A stretch of 64,000 bases of DNA from Streptomyces pactum (GTDB lineage: Bacteria > Actinomycetota > Actinomycetes > Streptomycetales > Streptomycetaceae). Positions 18,452 to 27,688 of the stretch are shown here, piece after piece (the first letter of the stretch is position 1; each line of letters opens with the position of its first letter). Where the stretch lies: assembly GCF_016031615.1 (NCBI RefSeq), contig NZ_JACYXC010000001.1, forward strand, positions 1,550,001 through 1,614,000. Reading direction: 5' to 3'. The notes under the pieces are model-generated. The model saw only the letters and a list, made by a program, of their open reading frames with translations. It was not told where the DNA came from and made no database searches. Position numbers and translations under genes: made by a program.

Positions 18452-18856
18452 TCAGTGTCCCTGTTCGTCGCGGCGGCGCTGCCACCGCTCCTCGATCCGG
18501 TTCATCATCGAACGACGCTGACGACCACCCGGGTGACGGCGTGCCGGGCCATCGCCGATCCCCGCCACGCGCTCCTCCCCCGGCTTGGGCGCCTTGCGCC
18601 ACCCGGTGACCGCGAGCACCGCGCAGCCGAGCATGACCAGGAAGCCCACCACGCTGACCCAGATCTGCTGGACAGCCACGCCGACCATGAGGAGCGCGAT
18701 GCCCACCAGAAAACCGGCGACCGCCTGGTAGACCCGTCGCCGGGTGTACGTGCGCAGGCCGCTACCCTCAAGCGCTGTCGCGAACTTGGGATCTTCGGCG
18801 TACAGCGCTCGCTCCATCTGCTCGAGCATGCGCTGCTCGTGCTCCGAGAGCGGCAC
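18452..18856 (-). CDS. DUF3040 membrane protein
   Basis: This protein of 134 residues starts with the DUF3040 signature PLSEHEQRMLEQMERAL, followed by ALYAEDPKFA and two membrane helices (about 43-62 and 65-84). A basic, Arg-rich tail lies on the cytoplasmic side. The start is GTG at 18856, with an AGGAGGA ribosome site. The family is typical of actinobacteria and has no known function. A promoter-like pair lies just upstream and a strong terminator just downstream, so it is probably a single-gene transcript. Confidence 0.9.
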   Translation of the reverse strand: MPLSEHEQRMLEQMERALYAEDPKFATALEGSGLRTYTRRRVYQAVAGFLVGIALLMVGVAVQQIWVSVVGFLVMLGCAVLAVTGWRKAPKPGEERVAGIGDGPARRHPGGRQRRSMMNRIEERWQRRRDEQGH

Positions 18857-18906
18857 GGAGTCCTCCTACTCGTCGGTCGCGGGGGGCGACCGGGTGCGAC
18901 CCTTTC

Positions 18907-18935
18907 AGGATAGGCAGGGAATCGCCCCCGTGAAA
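18907..18935 (-). promoter_or_regulatory. likely promoter of DUF3040 gene
   Basis: On the minus strand TTTCAC (18935-18930) and TATCCT (18912-18907) are 17 bases apart, a fair vegetative promoter match. The predicted leader is about 45 bases and includes the AGGAGGA site. Confidence 0.5.
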
Positions 18936-19124
18936 CCCGCCCCTCTGCGCCAATTCACCCACCGGTACCGCAGTGGTGGCTGAGGGCGCTGAAAGGTCCA
19001 TTCCCCACCCGCCGATCCGCCATGCGGGACGGTGTCCTTCGATCATACGGGGCGAACCGGCCGATCGGGTGGGCCGAGCCCGGCCGCTCCCCCGCCGGCC
19101 GCCGGCCGGTGCGGGGATGACCGG

Positions 19125-19910
19125 TCAGCCGCGGTCGGCGAGCACGTGCAGCTGGGTGGCGACGGAGTGGAAGGCGGGCAGTTCGGCGACGGCCGACTCC
19201 AGCTGGAGCAGAGCCTCCAGCGCGCCGGGTTCGGTGTCCACCAGCACCCCGGGGACCAGGTCGGAGAAGACCCGCACCCCGTGCACCGCGCCGACCTCCA
19301 GGCCGGCCTCGGTGACCCATCCGGTGAGCTGCTCGGCGGTGAAGCGGTGCGGGACCGGGTCGGCCTCGCCCCAGCGCCCGGCGGCGTCGGTCAGGGCGTG
19401 CCGGGCCTCGGTGAAGTGGCCGGCCAGCGCCCGCGCGAGCACCGCTCCGCCGAGCCCGGCGGCGAGCAGGCTGAGCGTGCCCTCGGGGCGCAGCGCGGCG
19501 ACCGCGTTCCGCACCCCCTCGGCGGGGTCGTCCACGTACTCCAGCACACCGTGGCAGAGCACCACGTCGTAGCCGGCGGGCTCGACCACGTCGAAGAGCC
19601 CGTGGGCGTCGCCCTGCACGCCTCGCACCCGGTCCGCCACGCCCGCTTCGGCGACCCGGCGCTCCAGCGCGAACAGGGCGTTCGGGCTGGGATCGACCAC
19701 GGTGACGCGGTGCCCGAGGCGGGCCACCGGCACGGCGAAGTTGCCGGTGCCACCGCCGGTGTCCAGGACGTCGAGGACGCCTCCGGCCGTCCCGGCCGTC
19801 TTGGCCCGGCGGTCCAGGGCTTCCTTGAGGACTTCCCACACCACGGCGGTACGGAGGGACGCACGGGGGCGAAGGGTTTCCCCGCCGGGGTTGGGGGACG
19901 GCTCGGACAC
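19125..19910 (-). CDS. class I SAM-dependent methyltransferase
   Basis: This protein of 261 residues has methyltransferase motif I VLDTGGGTGNFAVP at 48-61, VVDPSPNALF as motif II region, and LCHGVLEYVDDP as motif IV region. This resembles SmtA/CmoM-like small-molecule or tRNA methyltransferases. The substrate cannot be told from sequence. The start is GTG at 19910 after a GAGGAG site. The reading frame has clean third-position bias and stands alone between two spacers. Confidence 0.85.
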   Translation of the reverse strand: MSEPSPNPGGETLRPRASLRTAVVWEVLKEALDRRAKTAGTAGGVLDVLDTGGGTGNFAVPVARLGHRVTVVDPSPNALFALERRVAEAGVADRVRGVQGDAHGLFDVVEPAGYDVVLCHGVLEYVDDPAEGVRNAVAALRPEGTLSLLAAGLGGAVLARALAGHFTEARHALTDAAGRWGEADPVPHRFTAEQLTGWVTEAGLEVGAVHGVRVFSDLVPGVLVDTEPGALEALLQLESAVAELPAFHSVATQLHVLADRG

Positions 19911-21145
19911 GGCGGATGGCTCCTCGGCGCGGTGTCGCCGCCGCTCACGCGGTGACGACCGGTTACTGACCTCGACAGCCCCCAGCCTATTGCCTCACCA
20001 GGAGTGCGGCGCCTCGCGGGGCGGCCCGGGCCCGGTGCCCCACGGTACGGAGGTGCCGGGGCCCGCCCTCCACCGCTCCGCCGGGCGAACCCGCAGGCAG
20101 GCGCCGTGCCACGCCCGCCGGTCCCTCACGGGCGTCTATCGGCCCGCCGAGGTACGGCGCCCGCGGGCCGACGGCGGTCCGTCAGGGTGCGGCGGCCCGG
20201 GGGGCCGGACCGGCCCGCCCGTACACGCTCTGTGCTGCCACCCACCCGCGTACCGGGTGGTGCCGCCCCGCCGGGGGCGGGATGCCCAGGGGTGCCGCCT
20301 CGTCGGAGCCGTGGTGTCGGGGGCAGCCGCCTCTCCGGGGGCGGGATACGCGGGGGTGTCCTCGTCCGTCGAGGTCGGGGCCCGGGCGTCGAGGTCGGGG
20401 CCCGGCGTCGGGGTGGAGGGCCACCCGTCGAGGTCGGGGCCCGGGTGCCGGGGTCCCGGAAGTCCTGTGGTGACACCCATGGGCGAGGCCCTGCGTACCG
20501 GGCCTGGCCGCTGCCGCCCCGGTGCAGCCGCCGCCGGGGCCCGGTGTACCTGGCCTGGCGCCCTCCCGCCCCGGCACCGCCCGCTGACCGCCGCCCCTGC
20601 GCCGGGTGCCGGCATACCGGGCTCGGCCACCCGCCCGGGCCGGGCGGGTGCGTACCGGCCCGGGTGTTCGCGCCCGGGCCGGGTGTTCCCGCGCCGGGCA
20701 ACTTCCGGCCGTCCCTTGCCGGCTCTCTGCGGCTCGGCGCCGGCACGCGCTCGCCTCTTCCGTCCGTACCTCGGCCCCACGGGAAGGGGACACTCCGGCG
20801 CACCACCGCGTCGGGGCGCCGGGCAGGGCGCCGGTGCCCGGGACCGGTGTTCCGCCCTACCCGCACCGACCGTCCCGCCGGCCTCGCGCCGACCATCCCG
20901 TACCACGGTGCCGGCGGCGGTGGGTACGGGCACCGGCCGGAACCGTCCGGGGGCAGTCCGGGGAGCCGTCCGGGCGGCACGGGTCGGGCCAGGACCTGAC
21001 TTGTGCCGCGGGTCGGGCCCGGCCCGCGGTGTGGTCATCCACGACCGCGCCGTATCGGCCCGGCGACCACCGACCCCGCAGCCGGGACCGGGTGCCGAAG
21101 CCGGAACCGGTCCCGGGGTGGGGTGGTGGGGGCGCGGGTCGGCGG
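19911..21145. other. 1.2-kb repeat-bearing intergenic spacer
   Basis: No gene is supported here. Open frames of 200-580 codons exist on both strands, but they translate to Pro/Arg/Gly-rich low-complexity sequence and disagree on frame bias. The DNA contains clustered imperfect repeats around GTACCGGGC and CCCGGGCCGGGTG (about 20.5-20.7 kb) and a short tandem array near 20.4 kb. Confidence 0.5.
20368..20445. repeat. short direct repeats, about 19-20 bp unit
   Basis: Three copies of GTCGAGGTCGGGGCCCGGG (the second one base shorter) lie at 20368, 20388 and 20427. A degenerate piece sits between the second and third. No coding frame runs through them. They look like slippage products in GC-rich spacer DNA. 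Confidence 0.6.
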
Positions 21146-21697
21146 TCAGCCGGGGTTCGGGGCGCCGGGCCCTCCGCTCGGCGGTTCGTCGCCGGGGGCG
21201 GGCTGCTGGGGCAGCGTCGGCTGGAGCGCCAGCATGCGTTCCACGACGCGCAGGAACATGCCGACGGCCCGGATCAGGTCGGAGGCGTCGCGGGCGCCGG
21301 CCGCGCCGGCTATGCCCGCCTCGGCCCGGGCCCGGCGCTCCGCCCCGGAGGCGAACAGCGCGCTCCATTCGGTCAGTTCGGGCGCCACCTCGGGCAGCAC
21401 CTCCCAGGCACTGCGGATGCGGGCCCGGCGGCGGGCGGTGGGCTCGGGACGGCCCCGCACCGCGAGGACCGCGGCGGCGGTGCGCAGGGCGGCGAGGTGG
21501 GCGGTGGCGTACTGCTCGTTCGGGGTCTCCAGCCGGGCGGCTTCCGCCAGGCCCCGGCGTGCCTGGGCGAGCAGGGCGAGCGCCGCGGGCGGGGCCGTGA
21601 CGCGGCGCAGGACGGGGTGGACATCGGTCGCGGGTCCGGTCGGTGAAGGAGCGGTGGCGGCGGCACGGTGCCGGCGCGCGGCGGCGGTACTGGCCAT
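21146..21697 (-). CDS. SAV_6107-type HEPN domain protein
   Basis: The product has 183 residues and is largely alpha-helical. The central part (about 28-150) shows ALLAQARRGLAEA, LRTAAAVLAV and ERMLALQPTLP stretches typical of the actinobacterial SAV_6107-like HEPN family, and the tail is Pro/Gly-rich. HEPN domains are often RNases, but no clear RxxxxH catalytic motif is obvious to me, so a structural or regulatory role is possible. I start at ATG 21697, which has AGGAGG at 21709-21704. The frame is open further upstream to 22039 but that part is not coding-like. Confidence 0.75.
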   Translation of the reverse strand: MASTAAARRHRAAATAPSPTGPATDVHPVLRRVTAPPAALALLAQARRGLAEAARLETPNEQYATAHLAALRTAAAVLAVRGRPEPTARRRARIRSAWEVLPEVAPELTEWSALFASGAERRARAEAGIAGAAGARDASDLIRAVGMFLRVVERMLALQPTLPQQPAPGDEPPSGGPGAPNPG

Positions 21698-22022
21698 GAC
21701 GAACCTCCTGTCGTCCCGAGGCGGGCTCCGCCGTACCGACGGTGTCCGCCCTGTGCACCCATCGTCCGGCACACCACTGACAATCGGCTCTGACCTGGGC
21801 AAACATCCCGATTGCGGCGGACTGCCGCCGGTCGGCGGCCCCACCGGCGCGCCCTCCGCCGGGACGTCGCCGCACCACGTCCCGGCCACCGGGCGGGTCG
21901 CCCGGATACGGTCCGGGTGGTTCCGTCCCGGTTCGGCCGGGCGCCCCGGCACCGTCCGAATCCGTATCCCCGAGCGGGCCGGCGGCGGCCGGAGCCCCTG
22001 ATCAGCGGGGAGAATCGGGCCC

Positions 22023-22730
22023 ATGGACAGCAGCAGCACACGCCGTCAGGCCACCCGGCGGAAGCTCTTCGAGGCAGCGGTGACGCTCATCGCCGAACAG
22101 GGCTTCTCCTCCACCACGGTGGAGGAGATCGCGGAGCGGGCCGGGGTGGCCAAGGGCACCGTCTACTACAACTTCGCCAGCAAGACCGTGCTCTTCGAGG
22201 AGTTGCTGCGCCACGGCATCGACCAGCTCACCGACGCGCTGCGGCACGCGGCCGACGAGACCGCCGAACACGGCGGCGGGCATCTGGAAGCGCTCGACGC
22301 GATGATCCGGGCCGGGCTGGACTTCGTCGCCCGCCACCCCTCGCTCACCCAGCTCTACGTCGCCGAGCTGTGGCGGACCAACCGGGCCTGGCAGGCGACC
22401 CTCATGCGGGTGCGCCGGCGCTCCGTCACGGTGATCGAGTCCGTCCTGCGCGGCGCGGTGGCCGACGGGGAACTCGACCCAGGCATCGACATTCCGCTGA
22501 CCGCCTCGGCGATCTTCGGGATGGTGCTGGTGACTGCGCTGGACTGGCAGTCGTACCAGCCCGGGCGGTCGATCGATGACGTCCACGCGGCACTGTTCCG
22601 GCTGCTGCCGGTCCGGACCGGCGGGGAGCTCGCCCCGCCGGTGCGCCGGGAGGCCGCGGACGGCGCCGGGCCGCGGCAGGTGGTGGAAGCCGGCGGCGGA
22701 CGGCCCCCGGGCCGGACCTGCCAGGCCTGA
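22023..22730 (+). CDS. TetR/AcrR family regulator
   Basis: This protein of 235 residues has an N-terminal TetR DNA-binding domain. The helix-turn-helix is at about 31-51 (TTVEEIAERAGVAKGTVYYNF), preceded by a typical ATRRKLFEAAVTLIAEQGF helix. The all-helical C-terminal domain, about residues 70-200, would bind an unknown ligand. The last 35 residues are disordered. The start ATG has GGGGAG upstream. It is divergent from the HEPN gene and 810 bases from the flavoprotein gene downstream; either may be a target. Confidence 0.9.
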   Translation: MDSSSTRRQATRRKLFEAAVTLIAEQGFSSTTVEEIAERAGVAKGTVYYNFASKTVLFEELLRHGIDQLTDALRHAADETAEHGGGHLEALDAMIRAGLDFVARHPSLTQLYVAELWRTNRAWQATLMRVRRRSVTVIESVLRGAVADGELDPGIDIPLTASAIFGMVLVTALDWQSYQPGRSIDDVHAALFRLLPVRTGGELAPPVRREAADGAGPRQVVEAGGGRPPGRTCQA

Positions 22731-22777
22731 CACCGGCCCCGCACCCCTGCCCGGGCCGGCCGCGTCCGGGCCCGCGG

Positions 22778-22893
22778 GTCCGTACGCGGATGACGGGGTT
22801 CGGACGGGGATGACCGAGGCGGCAGGTCCGGACGGGGATGGCCGGGGCCGAAGGTCCGGACGGGGATGTGCGGGCCTGGTCCGGACAGGGGTG
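22778..22893. repeat. 28-bp tandem repeat after tetR-type gene
   Basis: The core GTCCGGACGGGGATG recurs at 22798 (one change), 22826 and 22854, spaced 28 bases apart. A diverged copy follows at 22879 and a weaker one lies before, at 22778. The intervening 13 bases are also similar. It lies in the non-coding gap after the TetR-type gene. Confidence 0.6.
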
Positions 22894-23036
22894 TCCGGGC
22901 GCGGGCCCAGGTGGGTGTCCGGGCGGGTCCGGGGCGGGGCGTACCTCCGCCGCGTCGGGCCGTCGGGCCGGTGGTCATCGAGCCGCCGTGCTGCCGGGGC
23001 CGGGTTGCCGCGGGCCTCCGGGCCGGAACGGGATGT

Positions 23037-23089
23037 GTCCTCAATCGCCGGAGGCACCTGTCGCCAGGCGCCGTCCGCCGATTGAGGAC
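23037..23089. repeat. dispersed Streptomyces-type palindrome (hairpin)
   Basis: GTCCTCAATCGCCGG at the left and CCGCCGATTGAGGAC at the right form a 15-base stem with one mismatch. The inside can extend as GGCaCCTG-tcgc-CAGGcGCC. The ends match a small palindromic element that I remember as common in intergenic DNA of many streptomycetes. It probably acts as a transcription terminator or a REP-like element between the TetR-type gene and the flavoprotein gene. Confidence 0.65.
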
Positions 23090-23527
23090 GAACCCCGTTT
23101 CCCCTCGTGCCGCCGGCCGGGCCCCGTGGCCCCGGCCGGTCGTTCCCCCGCATACGTCAGGGCCGCCGCGCCGTTCCGCCGCCCCGTGTCGGCGGTGCCG
23201 GCGCCGCGTCCCTTCCGTGGCCCCACTCTTCCGTCCGTCGGCACGGCCGATCATCCGCTCGCCTACTCAACTCCGGGTCTAGGTACCCGTACTCAGTCAC
23301 CGTCCGTGCCGACACCGTTCTGGGGCGACACCGTTCCGGGGCGGCGCTGTTCCGGGGCGGCGTGGCATCGTCCGGGGGCGACACGGTCGCGGGGCACCGC
23401 GAGGGCCGCGCGACGGGCGCGGCGGGGGGCGCGGTGCGGGGCAGCGGCGTGCGGGGGCACCGGACGTCCCGGCGGGCCGTGCGGCCAGGGGCGGGACCTG
23501 CGGCGCGGCGGTACCGGAGGGGACGGT

Positions 23528-23533
23528 TAGAGT
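23528..23533 (+). promoter_or_regulatory. -10 element, probable leaderless start
   Basis: TAGAGT ends seven bases before the ATG of the flavoprotein gene, so transcription would begin at or next to the start codon. No clear -35 is visible. Confidence 0.4.
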
Positions 23534-23540
23534 CACGGGC

Positions 23541-25094
23541 ATGGCACGGATTGCGGTGATCGGCGCCGGCATGGGCGCCATGGCGGCGGCCGCTCGGCTG
23601 GCCGTCGCGGGCCACCAGGTGGCGGTGTACGAGCGGGGAAGCGGCCACGGCGGCGCGCTGGGGCGTTTCGAGCGGGACGGTTTCGCCTTCGACACCGGCC
23701 CCGGTCTGCTGCACCTGCCCGCGGTCTACCGCGACCTGTTCATCAAGACCGGCAAGGAGCCCCTGGAGCAGTGCGTCGAGCTGTCCCAGGTCGATCCGTC
23801 CGCGCGTCACGTCTTCCCGGACGGGACCGATCTGCTCCTTCCCAACGCCTCCCGGGCGGGCGTCCTCGGCGCGCTGGACGGCGCGTTCGGCGCGGGCTCC
23901 GGCGAGCGCTGGAGCGATCTGATCAACCGGGCCCGGGACGCCTGGGACGCCACCCGCCGGCCATTGCTGGAGGAGCCCCTGCGCGACGACTGGCCGGCGC
24001 TGCGCCGGGACCCGTTCCCGGTGCCCGCACGGCGCGGCCTGTTCCGCCGGGGGCCGCGCCGGCCGGCGACCCTCGCCGACGTGGGCGCGCGCGAGCTGCG
24101 CGATCCCCGGCTCGTCGCCCTGCTGGAGAGCCACGCGCTCGCGCACGGCCTCGATCCGCGGACCGCCCCGGCCGGCGCGACGGTACTGCCGTACCTGGAA
24201 CAGACGTTCGGCAGCTGGTACGTACGGGGCGGAATGCGCGCGCTCGCGGATGCGGTGTACCGGCGGTGCCGGGCGCGCAGGGTGGAGTTCTCCTTCGGCG
24301 CCGAGGTCACCGGGATCGTCCTGCGGGACGGCCGGGTGGCCGGCCTGACGCTCGCCGGGGCCGGGGCCGGCGCACCGGAGGTCGCGGCGGACGCGGTGGT
24401 CGCCGGCTGTCCCCCGGCGGCGCTGCCGGCCCTGCTCGGCGGGGTGAGCCCGTGGCACGACGGAGACGTCCGGCCGTCCGCCGCGGGGTCCGCGGCGGGG
24501 TCGCCGGGCCGGCTGACGGTCTTCCTGGCGCTCTCCGGGGCCCGGCCCGCCGGTGCGGCGCACCGCACCGTGGTGCACACCGACGACCGGGACGCCGAGC
24601 TGGACGCGGTGTTCGGGGGGCGTTCCGGCCCGGCCGCGCCGTACCGCCGGCCGACGGTGACGGTGCTGCGCCCGGACGACCCGGCCACCCGGCCGGACGC
24701 GGAGCACGAGGCGGTGACGCTCACCGCCACCGTCGCGGCGCACGGTCCGGTGGACTGGTCGGACCCGGCCGTCGCGGAGTCGGCCGCCGACCACCTGGTG
24801 GCCGCGGCCGGGGCGGCGGTCCCCGGACTGGCCGGCCGGGTGCTGTGGCGGGAGGTGCGGACCCCGCTGGACACCGCCGCGGACACCGGCGCGGCGGGCG
24901 GCGCGGTGCCCCCGCCGGCCCTCGCCGGGGCCGACGGCGGGCTGCTGCGCCCGGCCAACCTCACCCGGGTACCGGGTCTGTACCTGGCCGGCGGCTGGGC
25001 GCACCCGGGCGGCGGGCTGCCGCACGCGGGAATGTCGGGCGCGCTGGTCGCCGGGCTGATCGTCGAGGGAGCCGACTGGCGCGGCTCGCAGTGA
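23541..25094 (+). CDS. phytoene-desaturase-like FAD oxidoreductase
   Basis: This protein of 517 residues begins with the dinucleotide-binding motif VIGAGMGAMAAAARLAVAGH (6-25) and an acidic VYERG end of the fold. FDTGPGLLHLP follows, as in the phytoene dehydrogenase/amine-oxidase-like family. The C-terminal LYLAGGWAHPGGGLPHAGMSG is the typical FAD-closing motif of carotenoid desaturases. There is no crtB or other carotenoid gene next to it, so the substrate is unknown. In related genomes it sits alone at this place. It probably has a leaderless start (TAGAGT seven bases upstream). Confidence 0.82.
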   Translation: MARIAVIGAGMGAMAAAARLAVAGHQVAVYERGSGHGGALGRFERDGFAFDTGPGLLHLPAVYRDLFIKTGKEPLEQCVELSQVDPSARHVFPDGTDLLLPNASRAGVLGALDGAFGAGSGERWSDLINRARDAWDATRRPLLEEPLRDDWPALRRDPFPVPARRGLFRRGPRRPATLADVGARELRDPRLVALLESHALAHGLDPRTAPAGATVLPYLEQTFGSWYVRGGMRALADAVYRRCRARRVEFSFGAEVTGIVLRDGRVAGLTLAGAGAGAPEVAADAVVAGCPPAALPALLGGVSPWHDGDVRPSAAGSAAGSPGRLTVFLALSGARPAGAAHRTVVHTDDRDAELDAVFGGRSGPAAPYRRPTVTVLRPDDPATRPDAEHEAVTLTATVAAHGPVDWSDPAVAESAADHLVAAAGAAVPGLAGRVLWREVRTPLDTAADTGAAGGAVPPPALAGADGGLLRPANLTRVPGLYLAGGWAHPGGGLPHAGMSGALVAGLIVEGADWRGSQ

Positions 25095-25612
25095 CCCCGC
25101 CCGGACCGCCGGCCGGCCCCTGGCCGTGCCGCCGGTCCGGGCCGGTCTCCGCCGGCCTCCGACCCCGTCGCCGGCCTCCGACCCGGCCGCCGCACGCCGC
25201 CGCTGGTCCGGCCGCTCCGCACCGTGGCGGACCGACCGGTCCGCCGTGGCCCGGGGGCGCGGACGGTCCGCCGTGGCTCCGGCACGCGGCCGGTCCTTCT
25301 CCGGGCCGCCCGTCCCGGCAGGCTCCACGGCGCGGTAGTCCCATGACCGGCGCGGCCGCTGCTCGCGCCCGGCCCCCGACACCCGCGCCGACCGTTCGTC
25401 GGTGCCGGGCCCCGTGGGCCTCACCGCGCCGCTGATCCCGCGCCGCCGCCGGACTTCGACAGCCGTACGGCACGGCCGCGCGGGTCGGTCGCGGCCCGGC
25501 TCGCAGCCGCCCGGGTCGCCAGGGGGCACGACCCGCAGCCGCGGGCGTCCCCGCCCCACAGTCCTCAGCCGCGCGCCGGCCGGCAACCGCGCCGGCCGGG
25601 CCGGAAGCCGGG
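25095..25612. other. GC-rich intergenic spacer
   Basis: No gene, RNA or strong hairpin is visible. Short direct repeats (CCGGCCTCCGACCC and GTCCGCCGTGGC, two copies each) occur between 25.15 and 25.28 kb. It separates two convergent genes. Confidence 0.45.
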
Positions 25613-26689
25613 TCAGTAGCGGTACGGCCCGTAGCCGCCCGGGTCGGGCTCCTGCTCGTAGGGCTGCTCGGCCGGGTACTGCGGCGGGGCGGGGTAGCCG
25701 TCGCCCTCCCGCTGCTGGGGCACCCACACACCACCGGGCGGCGTGTCGTCGGGCCCGAGGTAGGGCTGGGCCGCGTGGTACGGGTCGTGCGCCTGGTCCT
25801 GGCCGGCCGGTGCGGCGTAGGGGTCCGGTACGGCGTACGGGTCGCCGGCCGCCGTGGCGTACTGCCCGTAGGGGTCGTAGGCCCCTTCGTCGTAGGCCCC
25901 GTCCTGGTACGCCGGGTAGGGCTGCTGCGCGGGCTGGTACGGGTCGGCCTCCGGGTAGGAGGGGTACGTCCCGGCGTCCGTGCCGTAGCCGTAGTCGTGG
26001 TCGCCGTAGTCGTGGTCCGCGGCGGCCGGCCCGCCGGCGACACCGGCGTGGTCCGGTGCGCCGTCGGACGCCGGGTCCGGGACGGCCCCGTGCCCCGGGT
26101 AGCCGCCGAAGTCCGTGCCGAACGCGCCGTCCTGCGCCGTGTCCTGGACCTCCGCGCCGCCGGGGCCGGGCGCGTGGCCGTCGTGCGACCCGTAGCCGGG
26201 GTGGCCGGCCTCCGCGGTGGCGTACGGGGCGTAGCCGGGCTGCGATTCGGTCGCGGCCTGCGGCTCCGGGTCCCGGTAGGCGGCGTAGCCTCCGGTGTCG
26301 TCCGGCAGCGGTTCCGGCTGATAGGTCGGCAGCGGCGGCTGCCCGGGCTCCGGCACCGGCACCGGTTCCGGCTCGCGGTCCGCGGCGGCCGGCGCCGCGC
26401 CGGCCGTGCGGGTGCCGCGCGACGCGGCCGGCCGGTCCTTCTTCAGCGCCCAGCCCGCCGTGAAGCCGCGGCGGAAGGACAGCGTCACGAAGACCTGGCC
26501 GACGGCGAACGCCGCCGCCCCCGCGCCGATCACCAGCACCGAGGAGGCGAGGACGCCCGCGACCACGCCCAGGAAGCCGGTGAAGGCGACCAGTCGCCAG
26601 CGCAGCCGCGCCTTGTGCTGCAGCAGCACCTCACCGAGCAACCACAGCGCGACCAGACCGAACGCGATGTAGAGGACCGCCCAGCCCAT
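25613..26689 (-). CDS. membrane protein with long Tyr/Pro/Asp-rich tail
   Basis: The product has 358 residues. The first 70 residues hold three hydrophobic segments (about 4-20, 33-50, 52-69). After a basic RRGFTAGWALKKDRP linker, a 270-residue tail is rich in Tyr, Pro, Gly, Asp and Ala, with many PY, DPY and GGY steps and no predicted fold. Such a tail is acidic and probably disordered and cytoplasmic. I know it only as a conserved streptomycete hypothetical next to metF. It has the look of a scaffold or phase-separating linker, but no function is established. Confidence 0.8.
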   Translation of the reverse strand: MGWAVLYIAFGLVALWLLGEVLLQHKARLRWRLVAFTGFLGVVAGVLASSVLVIGAGAAAFAVGQVFVTLSFRRGFTAGWALKKDRPAASRGTRTAGAAPAAADREPEPVPVPEPGQPPLPTYQPEPLPDDTGGYAAYRDPEPQAATESQPGYAPYATAEAGHPGYGSHDGHAPGPGGAEVQDTAQDGAFGTDFGGYPGHGAVPDPASDGAPDHAGVAGGPAAADHDYGDHDYGYGTDAGTYPSYPEADPYQPAQQPYPAYQDGAYDEGAYDPYGQYATAAGDPYAVPDPYAAPAGQDQAHDPYHAAQPYLGPDDTPPGGVWVPQQREGDGYPAPPQYPAEQPYEQEPDPGGYGPYRY

Positions 26690-26728
26690 GTACGCCCCTC
26701 TCCCACGGCGGGCATGGGCTGCCCGCCG

Positions 26729-27649
26729 TCATTCGGACCGCTGGTGCAGCCCGAGGTTCTCGTAGATTTCCAGGGTCGCCGTGGAGTGGTTCAGGGTGAT
26801 GAAGTGCAGCCCGGGGATCTCCTCGGCCATCAACCGCGCGCACAGATCCGTGGCGTAGTCGATTCCGATTGAGCGTACCGCCGCCGGGTCGTCCTGCACC
26901 GCGAGGATCCGCTCGGCCAGGTCCGGCGGGAAGGCCGCGTTGCTGAGCTGCGCGAACCGTTCGATCTGCCGGACGTTGGTGACCGGCATGATCTCGGGGA
27001 TGATCGGGGTGTCGCAACCGGCGGCGGCCACCCGGTCGCGGAGCCGCAGGTAGTCCTCGGGGTAGAAGAACATCTGCGTGATCGCGAAGTCCGCGCCGGC
27101 GCGGCACTTGTCGACGAAGTGGCGGACGTCGGTGTCCCAGTCGGTGGAGCGCGGGTGCATCTCCGGGAAGGCCGCGACACCGACGCAGAAGTCGCCGGAT
27201 TCCTTGATCAGCCGGACCAGTTCGGCGGCGTAGGTGACGCCCTGCGGGTGCGGCACCCATTCGCCCATCGGGTCACCGGGCGGGTCGCCGCGGACGGCGA
27301 GCATGTTCCGGATGCCGGCGTCGGCGTACTGGCCGATGATGTTCCGCAGCTCCGCCAGGGAGTGGTTCACGGCGGTGAGGTGCGCGACCGGGGTCAGGGT
27401 GGTGTCGGTGGCGATGCGCTCGGTGGCGCGGACGGTGCCCTCCCGGGAGGAACCCCCCGCCCCGTAGGTCACGGAGACGAAGGTGGGCGCGACCGCCTCG
27501 ATGCGGCGAATGGCGTTCCACAGGGTCCGCTCGCCCTTCTCCGTCTTCGGGGCGGCGAACTCGAACGAGTAGGACTGTTCGCCGGAGGCGAGCAGTTCGC
27601 GCACGGTGCGTGCGCGGTCTGTCCTGGTGGAAGCGGTGCCTAGGGCCAT
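26729..27649 (-). CDS. metF: MetF, 5,10-methylenetetrahydrofolate reductase
   Basis: MetF reduces 5,10-CH2-THF to 5-CH3-THF, feeding methionine synthesis. The protein has 306 residues in a TIM-barrel flavoenzyme fold: FEFAAPKTEKG with the catalytic Glu30, RGDPPGD, FITQMFF-type ITQMFFYPEDY, and PEIMPVTN motifs. The ATG at 27649 has no ribosome site; TAACCT stands six bases upstream, so the mRNA is probably leaderless. A 6-6-6 palindrome near 27.70 kb could be an operator. Confidence 0.93.
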   Translation of the reverse strand: MALGTASTRTDRARTVRELLASGEQSYSFEFAAPKTEKGERTLWNAIRRIEAVAPTFVSVTYGAGGSSREGTVRATERIATDTTLTPVAHLTAVNHSLAELRNIIGQYADAGIRNMLAVRGDPPGDPMGEWVPHPQGVTYAAELVRLIKESGDFCVGVAAFPEMHPRSTDWDTDVRHFVDKCRAGADFAITQMFFYPEDYLRLRDRVAAAGCDTPIIPEIMPVTNVRQIERFAQLSNAAFPPDLAERILAVQDDPAAVRSIGIDYATDLCARLMAEEIPGLHFITLNHSTATLEIYENLGLHQRSE

Positions 27650-27655
27650 AACGGC

Positions 27656-27661
27656 AGGTTA
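27656..27661 (-). promoter_or_regulatory. -10 element of metF, probable leaderless start
   Basis: TAACCT on the minus strand is separated by six bases from the metF ATG. No Shine-Dalgarno sequence fits between them. Confidence 0.45.
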
Positions 27662-27688
27662 GCCAGCGGGGTGGGTCACGCACAGCCG

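Noticed and set aside
21698..22039. Longer N-terminus for the HEPN-domain protein (start at 22039)
   Set aside because: ATG 21697 has an ideal AGGAGG site, and the upstream codons lack coding bias and overlap the TetR-type gene start.
23541..25094. Part of a carotenoid biosynthesis cluster
   Set aside because: No phytoene synthase, cyclase or prenyltransferase gene is nearby; only the flavoprotein resembles the desaturase family.
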